A stretch of 9,229 nucleotides of DNA from UMGS75 sp051872775 (GTDB taxonomy: Bacteria > Bacillota_I > Bacilli_A > ML615J-28 > CAG-313), in the NCBI GenBank assembly GCA_051872775.1, contig JBJEEE010000071.1:1-9229 (forward strand), written 5' to 3'. Under the pieces are notes generated by a model. That model made no database searches. It saw only the letters and a list, made by a program, of their open reading frames with translations, and was not told the origin of the DNA. Below are positions 1-6,657 of this stretch, piece by piece. Both the position numbers and the translations under genes were made by a program. Position 1 is the first letter of the stretch. Each line of letters begins with the position of its first letter.

Positions 1-1650
1 ACCATTATTTTGATCAAAACATTTATTTTCAAGTCCGAATCCCCATTGATAATAAGTAATGTAGTCACTCCATGTTGAATTAACTCTAACCTTAACAAGC
101 AACTCAGCTGTGCAAGTTGTACTTGAAGTTGATGCCCATGATGCAACCATACCATTAAAATCCATTGTTTCAATAATATTTGATTCATACGAACCTTCGG
201 TTTGAGTCGAAGTTAAAACTAAGCGATTATCGTCTAAGCTTACTCCGGTTCCTTTTTCTAGATTAAAATCCTTGCTTCTTACAATTACTTGATGTGGCTT
301 ACCATTCAACAAGGTCGATTTACCAAGGACTGTTATCGAATAATCTACTTCCACCATTTCATCTCCTCTCCTATAAACTGCTTTTAAATTAACCAATACA
401 TCATTGTCTTCAGGAAAAATATGCCCTTCATCATCCATTACCTTTTCATTATTTGTTGTCCATTGTGCAATAACATCATAATCAAAATATATAGGAAGGG
501 CAACATCAACATTAGTTTGACTTGGAATTTTAACAGAATCTATGACTAAGTTAATAAATTCTAAATCAGTGTATTTTAAAACTTTTATTTCATATTCTTT
601 TGTAAGAGTGCAATTGTTTAGGGTAAAAGTTGCAATTAACTTACAGACACGATCCTTTTCTCCTCTGTTTATTTTTCCCGTATGACTGATATAACTTATT
701 GATTTACTAGTCCAAGTAATTTGAACTTGGTCAATCGCATAAATCAATTCTAAGTCTTCGGTTGTTTCGACTGGTAAAGTTACTTTTTCCATTGCCATTT
801 TAACATAATCTTCATCTGTAAATGATTCAACTACAATCTGATATGTCTTAGATATTTCAACCTTATTTTGTTTAAAGACGACCACCAATGATACTTCTTG
901 TTCTTCTTCTTGTCGGTTAAAGGTTCCGTCCGCATTTACTACTCCTTCTGGACTATAGGACCAAGTAATGTTAACATCGTTAATTTTATCGATTAACCCA
1001 GTTACTTGATGAGATAAATTTAATCCAGTTTCAAAAGTACTAATAGCATCACAAACGTTTCGATAAGAATTACTTATCGTAGTTTCATATTCCTTAATAA
1101 TTTCTACACCATTATATGTAAAAATACCCTTAATCATAACTTTATTTTGATAATTATAATTATCATCTAATACGACTTTATTGTTGTTAATTTGAACATC
1201 ATTAGATTCCCACTTAACCATAACATCATCTAATTGAGTAGGCAATTCATCGTTATTCTTTATAACTTGAGGAAATTCAAATATAGAAATCTTACTTTCA
1301 ATGATTGGTGCTAGAACAGTCTTTTTGGATAGAACCAACACATAATATGATTTATACTTAGTAATATCTTTATAAGAAAAAACTGCCCTTAATTTAACCA
1401 CTTCATCATTATCAGGAAGATTGACAATCCCCATATTGGAAATAATATTTGGATTTGATGATTCCCACTTAATTGATACGTTATTAAGTATAGTTGGTAA
1501 TGTAATATTAGCGCTTATTTGCTTTTCAATTACAATTTCATCCATTACTTGATTTATTATTTTTTCATATTCAGTTTTACTTTTGGTACAACTTGAATAT
1601 AATGTAATAAATAAAGCAATAATAAAAATAAATAAATAACGTTTTTTCAT
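1..1650 (-). CDS. Surface lipoprotein with five Ig-like repeats, probable C39-like peptidase (3' end missing)
   Basis: The reading frame is open for 550 codons from ATG at 1648-1650 and leaves the window at base 1, so the C-terminus is missing. The start is supported by a GTGAGG ribosome site 8 nt upstream. Residues 1-20 form a Lys-rich, hydrophobic lipoprotein signal ending YSSC, with Cys21 as the likely lipidated residue; the protein should sit on the outer face of the membrane. Five repeats follow at about 35-107, 115-193, 200-275, 280-358 and 363-441. Each has a (V/I)xxxW core, and the Trp residues lie at 62, 147, 230, 313 and 397. The pattern fits the atrophied bacterial Ig-like family (aBig_2). 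Residues 454-550 (TSTQTEGSYES, then MDFNGMVASWAS, then AELLVKVRV, then WSDY) resemble the beta-rich segment preceding the catalytic domain in secreted C39-like peptidases. That last assignment is tentative, because no catalytic residue lies inside the window. Confidence 0.75.
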   Translation of the reverse strand, partial: MKKRYLFIFIIALFITLYSSCTKSKTEYEKIINQVMDEIVIEKQISANITLPTILNNVSIKWESSNPNIISNMGIVNLPDNDEVVKLRAVFSYKDITKYKSYYVLVLSKKTVLAPIIESKISIFEFPQVIKNNDELPTQLDDVMVKWESNDVQINNNKVVLDDNYNYQNKVMIKGIFTYNGVEIIKEYETTISNSYRNVCDAISTFETGLNLSHQVTGLIDKINDVNITWSYSPEGVVNADGTFNRQEEEQEVSLVVVFKQNKVEISKTYQIVVESFTDEDYVKMAMEKVTLPVETTEDLELIYAIDQVQITWTSKSISYISHTGKINRGEKDRVCKLIATFTLNNCTLTKEYEIKVLKYTDLEFINLVIDSVKIPSQTNVDVALPIYFDYDVIAQWTTNNEKVMDDEGHIFPEDNDVLVNLKAVYRRGDEMVEVDYSITVLGKSTLLNGKPHQVIVRSKDFNLEKGTGVSLDDNRLVLTSTQTEGSYESNIIETMDFNGMVASWASTSSTTCTAELLVKVRVNSTWSDYITYYQWGFGLENKCFDQNNG

Positions 1651-1672
1651 TCTTGTTTCCTCACTTTCACAT

Positions 1673-1701
1673 ATCTTATCATAATTTAAAATTTTTTGCA
1701 A
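1673..1701 (-). promoter_or_regulatory. Sigma-A-type promoter of the Ig-repeat lipoprotein gene
   Basis: On the minus strand, TTGCAA (1696-1701) and TAAGAT (1673-1678) are separated by 17 nt, and TG one base before the -10 gives an extended -10 element. Transcription would begin near 1666, leaving a leader of about 15 nt that holds the ribosome site. The -35 matches consensus at four of six positions and the -10 at four of six, so the call rests on spacing, the TGn motif and location. Confidence 0.55.
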
Positions 1702-1729
1702 GAATTCTTAACTACTAGTTTCATATTAC

Positions 1730-1758
1730 TTGACTATTTAGATGAAATAATGTATAAT
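1730..1758 (+). promoter_or_regulatory. Strong sigma-A promoter for tRNA-Cys and probably the whole rightward unit
   Basis: TTGACT (1730-1735) and a perfect TATAAT (1753-1758) are separated by exactly 17 nt, which is near-consensus. The start site would be about 1765, just ahead of the mature tRNA 5' end at 1772. It is the only convincing rightward promoter before the ATPase gene, and so probably also supplies the riboswitch and the ATPase mRNA. Its -35 lies 28 bp from the -35 of the divergent lipoprotein promoter. Confidence 0.85.
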
Positions 1759-1771
1759 ATTTAAGTCTAAT

Positions 1772-1845
1772 GGCTCTGTAGCCAAGCGGTAAGGCGTGGG
1801 TCTGCAACACCCTGATCGCCGGTTCAAATCCGGCCGGAGCCTCCA
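1772..1845 (+). tRNA. tRNA-Cys (anticodon GCA)
   Basis: A complete 74-nt cloverleaf can be folded. The acceptor stem is GGCTCTG with CGGAGCC (one G-T pair). The D arm is GCC/GGC. The anticodon stem has GGGT/ACCC closing the loop CTGCAAC, with GCA at 1804-1806. The variable region is four bases, and the T arm is GCCGG-TTCAAAT-CCGGC. The discriminator base U and an encoded CCA (1843-1845) follow, as in Bacillus-type tRNA-Cys. The outermost anticodon-stem position is a T-T mismatch (1797 with 1813), where related tRNAs often carry a weak pair. No terminator follows the gene; the next structure is the riboswitch about 19 nt downstream. Confidence 0.96.
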
Positions 1846-1859
1846 TTATACATTATACT

Positions 1860-1958
1860 ATCCCAAAGGGGAGTAGCACAAGATTAAATCTTGTCTTAAT
1901 TTCGTCATCTCGACTCTATGTCCGGAATTAAGATTCTATTATGAAATGCAAGACCTTT
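1860..1958 (+). promoter_or_regulatory. yybP-ykoY (manganese) riboswitch aptamer
   Basis: The family's two signature strings are both present. AAAGGGGAGTAGC (1865-1877) is the conserved 5' strand and loop L1, and TGCAAGACCTTT (1947-1958) is the conserved 3' strand. P1 pairs AAAGG (1865-1869) with CCTTT (1954-1958), and a short P2 pairs GC (1876-1877) with GC (1948-1949). Between them lie a perfect 7-bp hairpin (1878-1884 with 1888-1894) and a P3 arm (CTTAATT 1895-1901 with AATTAAG 1926-1932) enclosing the CGTCATCTCGACTC loop region. In characterised members Mn2+ is held where loops L1 and L3 dock, and the switch turns on Mn2+ export or tolerance genes. That fits the cation ATPase immediately downstream. 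The family call comes from sequence memory and hand folding. Confidence 0.9.
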
Positions 1959-1985
1959 ATTCTACTAGTTAGGATAAAGTTTTTT
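1955..1985 (+). terminator. Riboswitch-controlled intrinsic terminator (expression platform)
   Basis: CTTTATTCTA (1955-1964) pairs with TAGGATAAAG (1970-1979) through ten base pairs including one G-T, around a 5-nt loop, and is followed by six T (1980-1985). Its 5' arm reuses CTTT of the P1 3' strand (1955-1958), so P1 and this terminator cannot form together. Ligand binding that stabilises P1 should therefore allow read-through: an ON switch. The hairpin ends before the ribosome site, so control should be of transcription rather than translation. Confidence 0.85.
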
Positions 1986-1992
1986 ATTTATT

Positions 1993-1998
1993 AGGAGG
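1993..1998 (+). promoter_or_regulatory. Ribosome binding site of the P-type ATPase gene
   Basis: A perfect AGGAGG lies 4 nt before the ATG at 2003 and just downstream of the riboswitch terminator. It is not sequestered by any structure I can draw, so translation should be strong whenever the terminator is read through. Confidence 0.85.
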
Positions 1999-2002
1999 AA
2001 AA

Positions 2003-4627
2003 ATGAAAGCAAATATTGATTATCAAGAAATTTTATCATCATTACAAACAAATAGTGAACGGGGATTATCTAGCGATGAAGCAGCTAAGCGTCTTAACCA
2101 ATATGGTTTTAATGTCCTTGAAAGTAAAAAGAAAGTTCCTTTTATTCTTAAGTTTTTTAAACAATTTGCAGATTTTTTAGTTATTATTTTAGTTATTGCG
2201 GCTATATTACCGATTATTGTTGATACTGAAAATTGGATTCATCATAATGATTGGGTTGAAACAATGATTATTGCTATTGTTATTATTGCCAATGCTCTTA
2301 TTGGTGCAATTCAAGAAAATAATGCGGAAAAATCACTAGAAGCCTTAAAGAAATTAAGTACACCTCATAGTAAAGTAATAAGAGATGGGCAATTAGTAAG
2401 TATAAGTTCAAGTGAACTGGTGCCTGGCGATATTATCTATGTTGAAGCCGGTGATTTTATCCCAGCCGATTCTCGTATTATTTCATCAACAAACCTAATG
2501 GTTGATGAAAGTGCTTTAACTGGTGAATCAACCGCAGTAAATAAAAATGTTGATCTCATTGACAAAGAAAATCCATCCTTAGGTGACATGACCAATTGTC
2601 TATTCTCATCCACTTATGTCACCTATGGAAAAGGATATGCTGTTGTTGTAGATACGGGAATGAATACCGAAATAGGTAAGATTGCTAAAGCTTTGATTGA
2701 TACAGATGAAACAGAAACTCCACTTCAAGTTCGTCTCAATCAAATTGCAAAAGTAATTGGCATTATGTGTATCATAATTTGTATAATCGTCTTTGCGTTA
2801 AAACTTATTGAAAATGGCGGAAATAGTTGGATTGATGCTTTAAAGAATGCCGTTGCTTTAGCGGTAGCGGCTATTCCTGAGGGCTTAACAACCGTTGTTA
2901 CTGTTGTCCTTGCGATTGGGGTACAAAAACTAGCTAAACAACAAGCTATTGTAAAGAAATTACCTGCTGTTGAAACGCTAGGATGTGCTAAGGTCATCTG
3001 CTCTGATAAGACTGGTACCTTAACTCAAAACAAAATGACCGTAATGAAAGTATATGTCTCAGAAATTAAAGATGTAACTAATCCTCTTTCTTATGAAGAA
3101 TGTAAACTTCTTGAATATTTAGCTTTATGTACTGATGCTAAACATGAAATTGTAGATGGGGTTGAAACAAGTATTGGAGACCCAACTGAAGTTGCTCTTC
3201 TTATTGCGAAAGAAAAGTATGTGAAAGAGCCTATTTTTAATGATATTAATCGTGTTGGTGATTTACCATTTGATTCTGACCGAAAACTAATGACCGTAAT
3301 TATTCCTTATATGGGTAAATACTTAGTTATAACAAAAGGTGCACCTGATATTGTTATAAGACATTCTAATCCAAGCACCTTACTAAAAGAAGCAGAAATT
3401 GCTAACAATACCATGGCAGAAAATGCTTTACGTGTTTTAGGACTTGGATATAAAATAATTGATAAACTTCCATCAAATTTAACCAGTGATAACTTAGAAA
3501 ATAACTTAGAATTCTTAGGTCTAGTTGGCATGATTGACCCTGCTAGACCAGAAGTTAAAGAATCAATCAAGATGGCCAAAGAAGCTGGAATTAGAACCGT
3601 TATGATTACTGGGGATCATGTTTTAACTGCTACGGCCATTGCAAAGGAACTTGGCATTTTAACTGAAGGGCAAATTGCTATATCTAGTACTGAATTATCA
3701 AAATTATCAGATGAAGAATTGTTTAATAATATTGAAAATTATGCTGTTTTTGCCAGAGTAGCTCCCGAAGATAAAGTAAGAATTGTTGAAGCATGGCAGA
3801 AAAAAGGAGCCATTGTTGCAATGACCGGTGATGGTGTGAATGACTCACCTGCTTTAAAGAAAGCAGATATTGGCTGTGCAATGGGAATTACCGGAACTGA
3901 TGTTGCGAAAGAGGCCGCAGATATTGTATTAACTGATGACAATTTTAGTACCATTGTTAGTGCAGTTAAAGAAGGACGTGGCATCTATGATAATATTAAG
4001 AAAGTTGTTCAATATCTTTTATCAAGTAATATTGGTGAAGTATTAACCATCTTCTTAGCCTCTATTATTTCTTTATTTTCATCACTTTCGTTCGGCACCC
4101 CACTTGTTGCAACGCATTTGTTATGGATTAACCTAATAACTGATAGTTTGCCTGCCTTCGCACTAGGAATGGAAAAACCTGAACAAGAAATAATGACAGA
4201 ACAACCACGAGAAAAAAATGAAAGTTTCTTTGCTCATGGACTTGGCATTAATATTGTATGGCAAGGCGCAATGGTTGGTATTCTATCTTTAATTTCATAT
4301 GCTATTGGTAATGATATTAACCATGAATTAGGACAAACAATGGCTTTCTTAACCCTTTCTTCTTCACAATTATTCCATGCCTTTAATATTAAGAGTCATC
4401 ATTCACTTTTACATCGTCAAACTTTTAACAATAAATTCTTAATTTTAGCCTTTGTATTAGGAATGGCTCTTCAAATTTCAATTTGTTATATTCCAGGATT
4501 AAATTCCGCATTTAATCTTGTTGCGCCTGACTTTAAATCTTTATTAATCGCTATTTTACTAGGTGCATCAACTATTGTGTTTATGGAAATATATAAATTG
4601 ATTATTAAATTTAAAAATAAAAAATGA
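2003..4627 (+). CDS. P2A-type cation-transporting ATPase (Ca2+/Mn2+ exporter)
   Basis: This full-length 874-residue P-type ATPase should pump Ca2+ or Mn2+ out across the cytoplasmic membrane using ATP. In order it has an N-terminal cation-ATPase domain (about 1-70), M1-M2, the actuator domain with TGES (173-176), M3-M4 with VAAIPEGL (Glu293, equivalent to SERCA Glu309), the phosphorylation motif DKTGT (Asp335), nucleotide-binding KGAP (445-448), the hinge TGDGVND (608-614) and M5-M10. M5 has SSNIGE (Asn676, Glu679) and M6 has NLITD (Asn710, Thr713, Asp714), matching SERCA cation ligands. The M8 position equivalent to SERCA Glu908 appears to be Gln789, as in many bacterial homologues. The ATG has AGGAGG 4 nt upstream. 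Control by an Mn2+ riboswitch points to manganese relief, as known for P-type ATPases in Lactococcus and Streptococcus. The family is certain; the preferred ion is inferred. Confidence 0.96.
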   Translation: MKANIDYQEILSSLQTNSERGLSSDEAAKRLNQYGFNVLESKKKVPFILKFFKQFADFLVIILVIAAILPIIVDTENWIHHNDWVETMIIAIVIIANALIGAIQENNAEKSLEALKKLSTPHSKVIRDGQLVSISSSELVPGDIIYVEAGDFIPADSRIISSTNLMVDESALTGESTAVNKNVDLIDKENPSLGDMTNCLFSSTYVTYGKGYAVVVDTGMNTEIGKIAKALIDTDETETPLQVRLNQIAKVIGIMCIIICIIVFALKLIENGGNSWIDALKNAVALAVAAIPEGLTTVVTVVLAIGVQKLAKQQAIVKKLPAVETLGCAKVICSDKTGTLTQNKMTVMKVYVSEIKDVTNPLSYEECKLLEYLALCTDAKHEIVDGVETSIGDPTEVALLIAKEKYVKEPIFNDINRVGDLPFDSDRKLMTVIIPYMGKYLVITKGAPDIVIRHSNPSTLLKEAEIANNTMAENALRVLGLGYKIIDKLPSNLTSDNLENNLEFLGLVGMIDPARPEVKESIKMAKEAGIRTVMITGDHVLTATAIAKELGILTEGQIAISSTELSKLSDEELFNNIENYAVFARVAPEDKVRIVEAWQKKGAIVAMTGDGVNDSPALKKADIGCAMGITGTDVAKEAADIVLTDDNFSTIVSAVKEGRGIYDNIKKVVQYLLSSNIGEVLTIFLASIISLFSSLSFGTPLVATHLLWINLITDSLPAFALGMEKPEQEIMTEQPREKNESFFAHGLGINIVWQGAMVGILSLISYAIGNDINHELGQTMAFLTLSSSQLFHAFNIKSHHSLLHRQTFNNKFLILAFVLGMALQISICYIPGLNSAFNLVAPDFKSLLIAILLGASTIVFMEIYKLIIKFKNKK

Positions 4628-4657
4628 TATTTAGGATAAAACCTAAATATCTTTTTT
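4626..4657. terminator. Bidirectional intrinsic terminator between convergent genes
   Basis: GATATTTAGG (4626-4635) pairs perfectly with CCTAAATATC (4642-4651) around a 6-nt loop. Six T follow on the plus strand (4652-4657). On the minus strand the hairpin is followed by an equally T-rich run, from the A-rich end of the ATPase gene. It overlaps the ATPase stop codon at one side and abuts the nuclease gene stop codon at the other, so it should end both transcripts. Confidence 0.9.
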
Positions 4658-5702
4658 ATTTCCAAATCATTTCGGCGAAGACAGGATAATCAATAAACGG
4701 ATTACGATTACCTTGAATTTTCGCAATATATTCATTTCTATTTTGTTCATGAACACTTACAGGATCAAGTTCGTTCCAAGCAAGTAAAACATCAAGTGAT
4801 TGTGCAATAGATGTAAAACTATATCTATCTGCTTGAGCATATCGAACCATCAAATAGAAGATAATTCTTGCAACATCACCTTTATAATCATCCTTTGGTG
4901 TATAGTATCCACTTGATGTGCCAAACTTTTTATTTCCTCTTGAACTATTCACCCCTGGATTACATGGTCTAATGTGATGTAAATCAGCTCCAGCCCCACT
5001 TGTCTTAAACCAACCTAGACTTTGAGCCCAAACATGTTCACGATTCCATACATTCATATCTGCGGATTTAACAATCGACTCACCCGTATAAAATAGAAGC
5101 ATATTATTTGCGTTTTGGGGATCTTCATCTGCGTTTTGTAGATATTTTTTACAATCATCATATGATGTGATTTTAGTATGTGTAGAAGTAATAATTGTTC
5201 TTAAAGATGATTTTAAAGCACTTCCGGTTAAATTAGCAGCATTTTTATAATAATCCATTAATTCAATAGGAGGATTTTCTTCATTTCCACCATCATCAAC
5301 CACAAAACTTATAGCTACACTTTCTTCAGAATCAAAATATTGTTTGCCATCACCAATAGCAACAACACTAACTTTATATGTATCTGCCTCAGAAAAAACC
5401 GCTTTTTTTATTGCATAACTTAAACTACTACTTCCAAGTTTTTCTGTTTTTACGATTGTTCCACTACTATTCCTTACAATAATCTTGTAAAACGAACTAT
5501 TTTCAACATTATTATAAGATATTAAAAAATAAGTATCAGTTTCATCAACACTTACATTTAAAGGAGCACTCAAAGTAACCGGTGTTGATGGTTCTATAAC
5601 TGGATTTTCATTTTCATTAGTTGGTAAAGTACAACTAAACAAAGGTAAAATAAATAACATTATCAATAATACTAAATATCTTACTAAATTACACTTTTTC
5701 AT
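4656..5702 (-). CDS. Surface lipoprotein nuclease: FN3-like region plus endonuclease I (His-Me finger) domain
   Basis: The 348-residue protein begins with a lipoprotein signal (Lys2, Lys3, hydrophobic core 9-22, lipobox LFSC, Cys24). A Pro- and Asn-rich linker and a beta-rich FN3-like region (about 42-137) follow. The C-terminal part, about 155-348, belongs to the endonuclease I / extracellular Bsn-type family: NREHVWAQS (220-228, with the expected general base His223), ADLHHIRP (239-246) and NSSRGNKKFG (252-261). Such enzymes cut DNA, and some cut RNA, nonspecifically with a divalent metal. Anchored outside the cell it would degrade environmental nucleic acid for nutrition or defence. The ATG at 5700-5702 is preferred because GAGGTG lies 6 nt upstream; a GTG at 5709-5711 would lie within that ribosome site. 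The gene has its own promoter, but could also receive read-through from the pseudouridine synthase gene, which ends 51 bp upstream with no terminator between. Confidence 0.88.
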   Translation of the reverse strand: MKKCNLVRYLVLLIMLFILPLFSCTLPTNENENPVIEPSTPVTLSAPLNVSVDETDTYFLISYNNVENSSFYKIIVRNSSGTIVKTEKLGSSSLSYAIKKAVFSEADTYKVSVVAIGDGKQYFDSEESVAISFVVDDGGNEENPPIELMDYYKNAANLTGSALKSSLRTIITSTHTKITSYDDCKKYLQNADEDPQNANNMLLFYTGESIVKSADMNVWNREHVWAQSLGWFKTSGAGADLHHIRPCNPGVNSSRGNKKFGTSSGYYTPKDDYKGDVARIIFYLMVRYAQADRYSFTSIAQSLDVLLAWNELDPVSVHEQNRNEYIAKIQGNRNPFIDYPVFAEMIWK

Positions 5703-5708
5703 ATGATT

Positions 5709-5714
5709 CACCTC
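5709..5714 (-). promoter_or_regulatory. Ribosome binding site deciding the nuclease start codon
   Basis: GAGGTG on the minus strand is 6 nt from the ATG at 5702. It includes the in-frame GTG that would otherwise add three residues (Met-Asn-His), so the downstream ATG is the better start. Confidence 0.7.
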
Positions 5715-5722
5715 GTTTATGT

Positions 5723-5752
5723 ATTATACTATATTCAAAACATGTTTTTCAA
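5723..5752 (-). promoter_or_regulatory. Sigma-A promoter of the lipoprotein nuclease gene
   Basis: On the minus strand, TTGAAA (5747-5752) and a perfect TATAAT (5723-5728) are 18 nt apart. The start site would fall near 5716, giving a leader of about 14 nt that just holds the ribosome site. The -35 begins one base beyond the stop codon of the preceding pseudouridine synthase gene, so the promoter fills the whole intergenic gap. Confidence 0.75.
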
Positions 5753-5753
5753 A

Positions 5754-6620
5754 TTATTTGCAAAAAGAAACCATATCATGAGGTATTTTAGCATTAATTG
5801 TAACTTTAGTCATTTGATAAGGATGGTAAAAGCAAAGTTCATAGCAGTGTAAAAAGAAATGCACAAGTTTAGTTTGACTGCCATATTTGTTATCCCCCGC
5901 AAGCGGATGTCCAATTGATGCTAAATGTACTCGAATTTGATGGGTTCTTCCTGTTTTAATTAAGACTTCTAATAATGAAAAATTACGAAAAGTCTTTTTT
6001 AAATTATATACTGTATATGCTGGTTTGCCATTTTTACATACAATCATTACATTATTTACATGGCGATTTTTTCCGATTGGTTTAGTGATTATTCCATGTT
6101 TTTCACATTTTCCATCAACTATCGCAAGATATTTTTTTCTTAGTTCTTTCTGTTCAAATAAATAAGAAAAATATGCAAGCGTAATAATATCTTTACAAAA
6201 TAACAAACATCCAGATGTTTCTTGATCAAGACGATGGGCAGCGTATAAATTAGTCAATTGATGTTTATTTCTTAAATAGTTCTTAACAATATCGGTCATA
6301 GTTATATTATTATTATCATCATCATGAACTAAATAACCTACTAATTTATTTACAACAATAATATAGTCATCTTCATATATAATGTCTATATTAATATCAT
6401 CAATTGTTTTATCGATACAGTCTTCTTTATCAAAATTTGAAGTATCAATTATTAGATAATCGCCTACTTTGAGAATTGACTCACGTTTTAAGATGTTACT
6501 ACCAACATAACAAAAATTATTATCAATTAAATAATTAATTTTGTTTTTAGCTACATGCATTTCGTCAAACCAAGCAATTAGTGAACTTTCTTTTTTTATT
6601 TCTACTGTAAATAATCCCAT
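5754..6620 (-). CDS. RluA-family RNA pseudouridine synthase
   Basis: The 288-residue protein is a usual length for the RluA family, which isomerises uridine to pseudouridine in rRNA or tRNA in the cytoplasm. The N-terminal 70 or so residues look like a divergent S4-type RNA-binding domain (NKINYLIDNNFCYVGSN, then LKVGDYLII). The catalytic domain starts near 80 (IIYEDDYIIVVNK) and carries the motif HRLDQETSG (129-137) with catalytic Asp132. The later motif KTGRTHQIRVHLASIGHPLAGDNKYG is read as the conserved C-terminal element. The ATG is supported by GAGG 7 nt upstream. A hairpin with a T-run lies directly ahead of the ribosome site, so the gene depends on read-through or on a promoter I cannot see. 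The exact target uridine (RluB/C/D-like or other) cannot be told from the sequence. Confidence 0.93.
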   Translation of the reverse strand: MGLFTVEIKKESSLIAWFDEMHVAKNKINYLIDNNFCYVGSNILKRESILKVGDYLIIDTSNFDKEDCIDKTIDDINIDIIYEDDYIIVVNKLVGYLVHDDDNNNITMTDIVKNYLRNKHQLTNLYAAHRLDQETSGCLLFCKDIITLAYFSYLFEQKELRKKYLAIVDGKCEKHGIITKPIGKNRHVNNVMIVCKNGKPAYTVYNLKKTFRNFSLLEVLIKTGRTHQIRVHLASIGHPLAGDNKYGSQTKLVHFFLHCYELCFYHPYQMTKVTINAKIPHDMVSFCK

Positions 6621-6631
6621 ATAAATACCTC

Positions 6632-6653
6632 AAAAAAGGGGAATACCCCCTTT
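6632..6653 (-). terminator. Intercistronic hairpin with T-run after the SpoIIIAH-like gene
   Basis: On the minus strand, AAAGGGG (6653-6647) pairs with CCCCTTT (6641-6635) around GTATT, and three more T follow (6634-6632). It looks like an intrinsic terminator, but its tail ends only one base before the GAGG ribosome site of the next gene on the same strand. It may be a partial terminator that lowers expression of the pseudouridine synthase gene, or an mRNA 3'-end stabiliser. Confidence 0.6.
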
Positions 6654-6657
6654 ATTT

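Noticed and set aside
1854..1859. TATACT as a separate promoter -10 for the riboswitch and ATPase gene
   Set aside because: The bases 16-18 nt upstream fall in the GC-rich tRNA 3' half and contain no -35-like hexamer. A start near 1866 would remove the P1 strand that the aptamer needs.
1713..1969. Two copies of CTACTAGTT (near 1714 and 1962) as a direct repeat or attachment site
   Set aside because: The copies are short and in unrelated contexts, one in the intergenic promoter region and one in the riboswitch terminator loop. No integrase or mobile element lies between or beside them.
2740..3984. Minus-strand open frames of 81-90 codons within the ATPase gene
   Set aside because: They are antisense shadows of a highly conserved P-type ATPase with every family motif intact on the plus strand.
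5703..5711. GTG start adding three residues to the nuclease lipoprotein
   Set aside because: The GTG is itself part of the GAGGTG ribosome site; the ATG 9 bases downstream has correct spacing.
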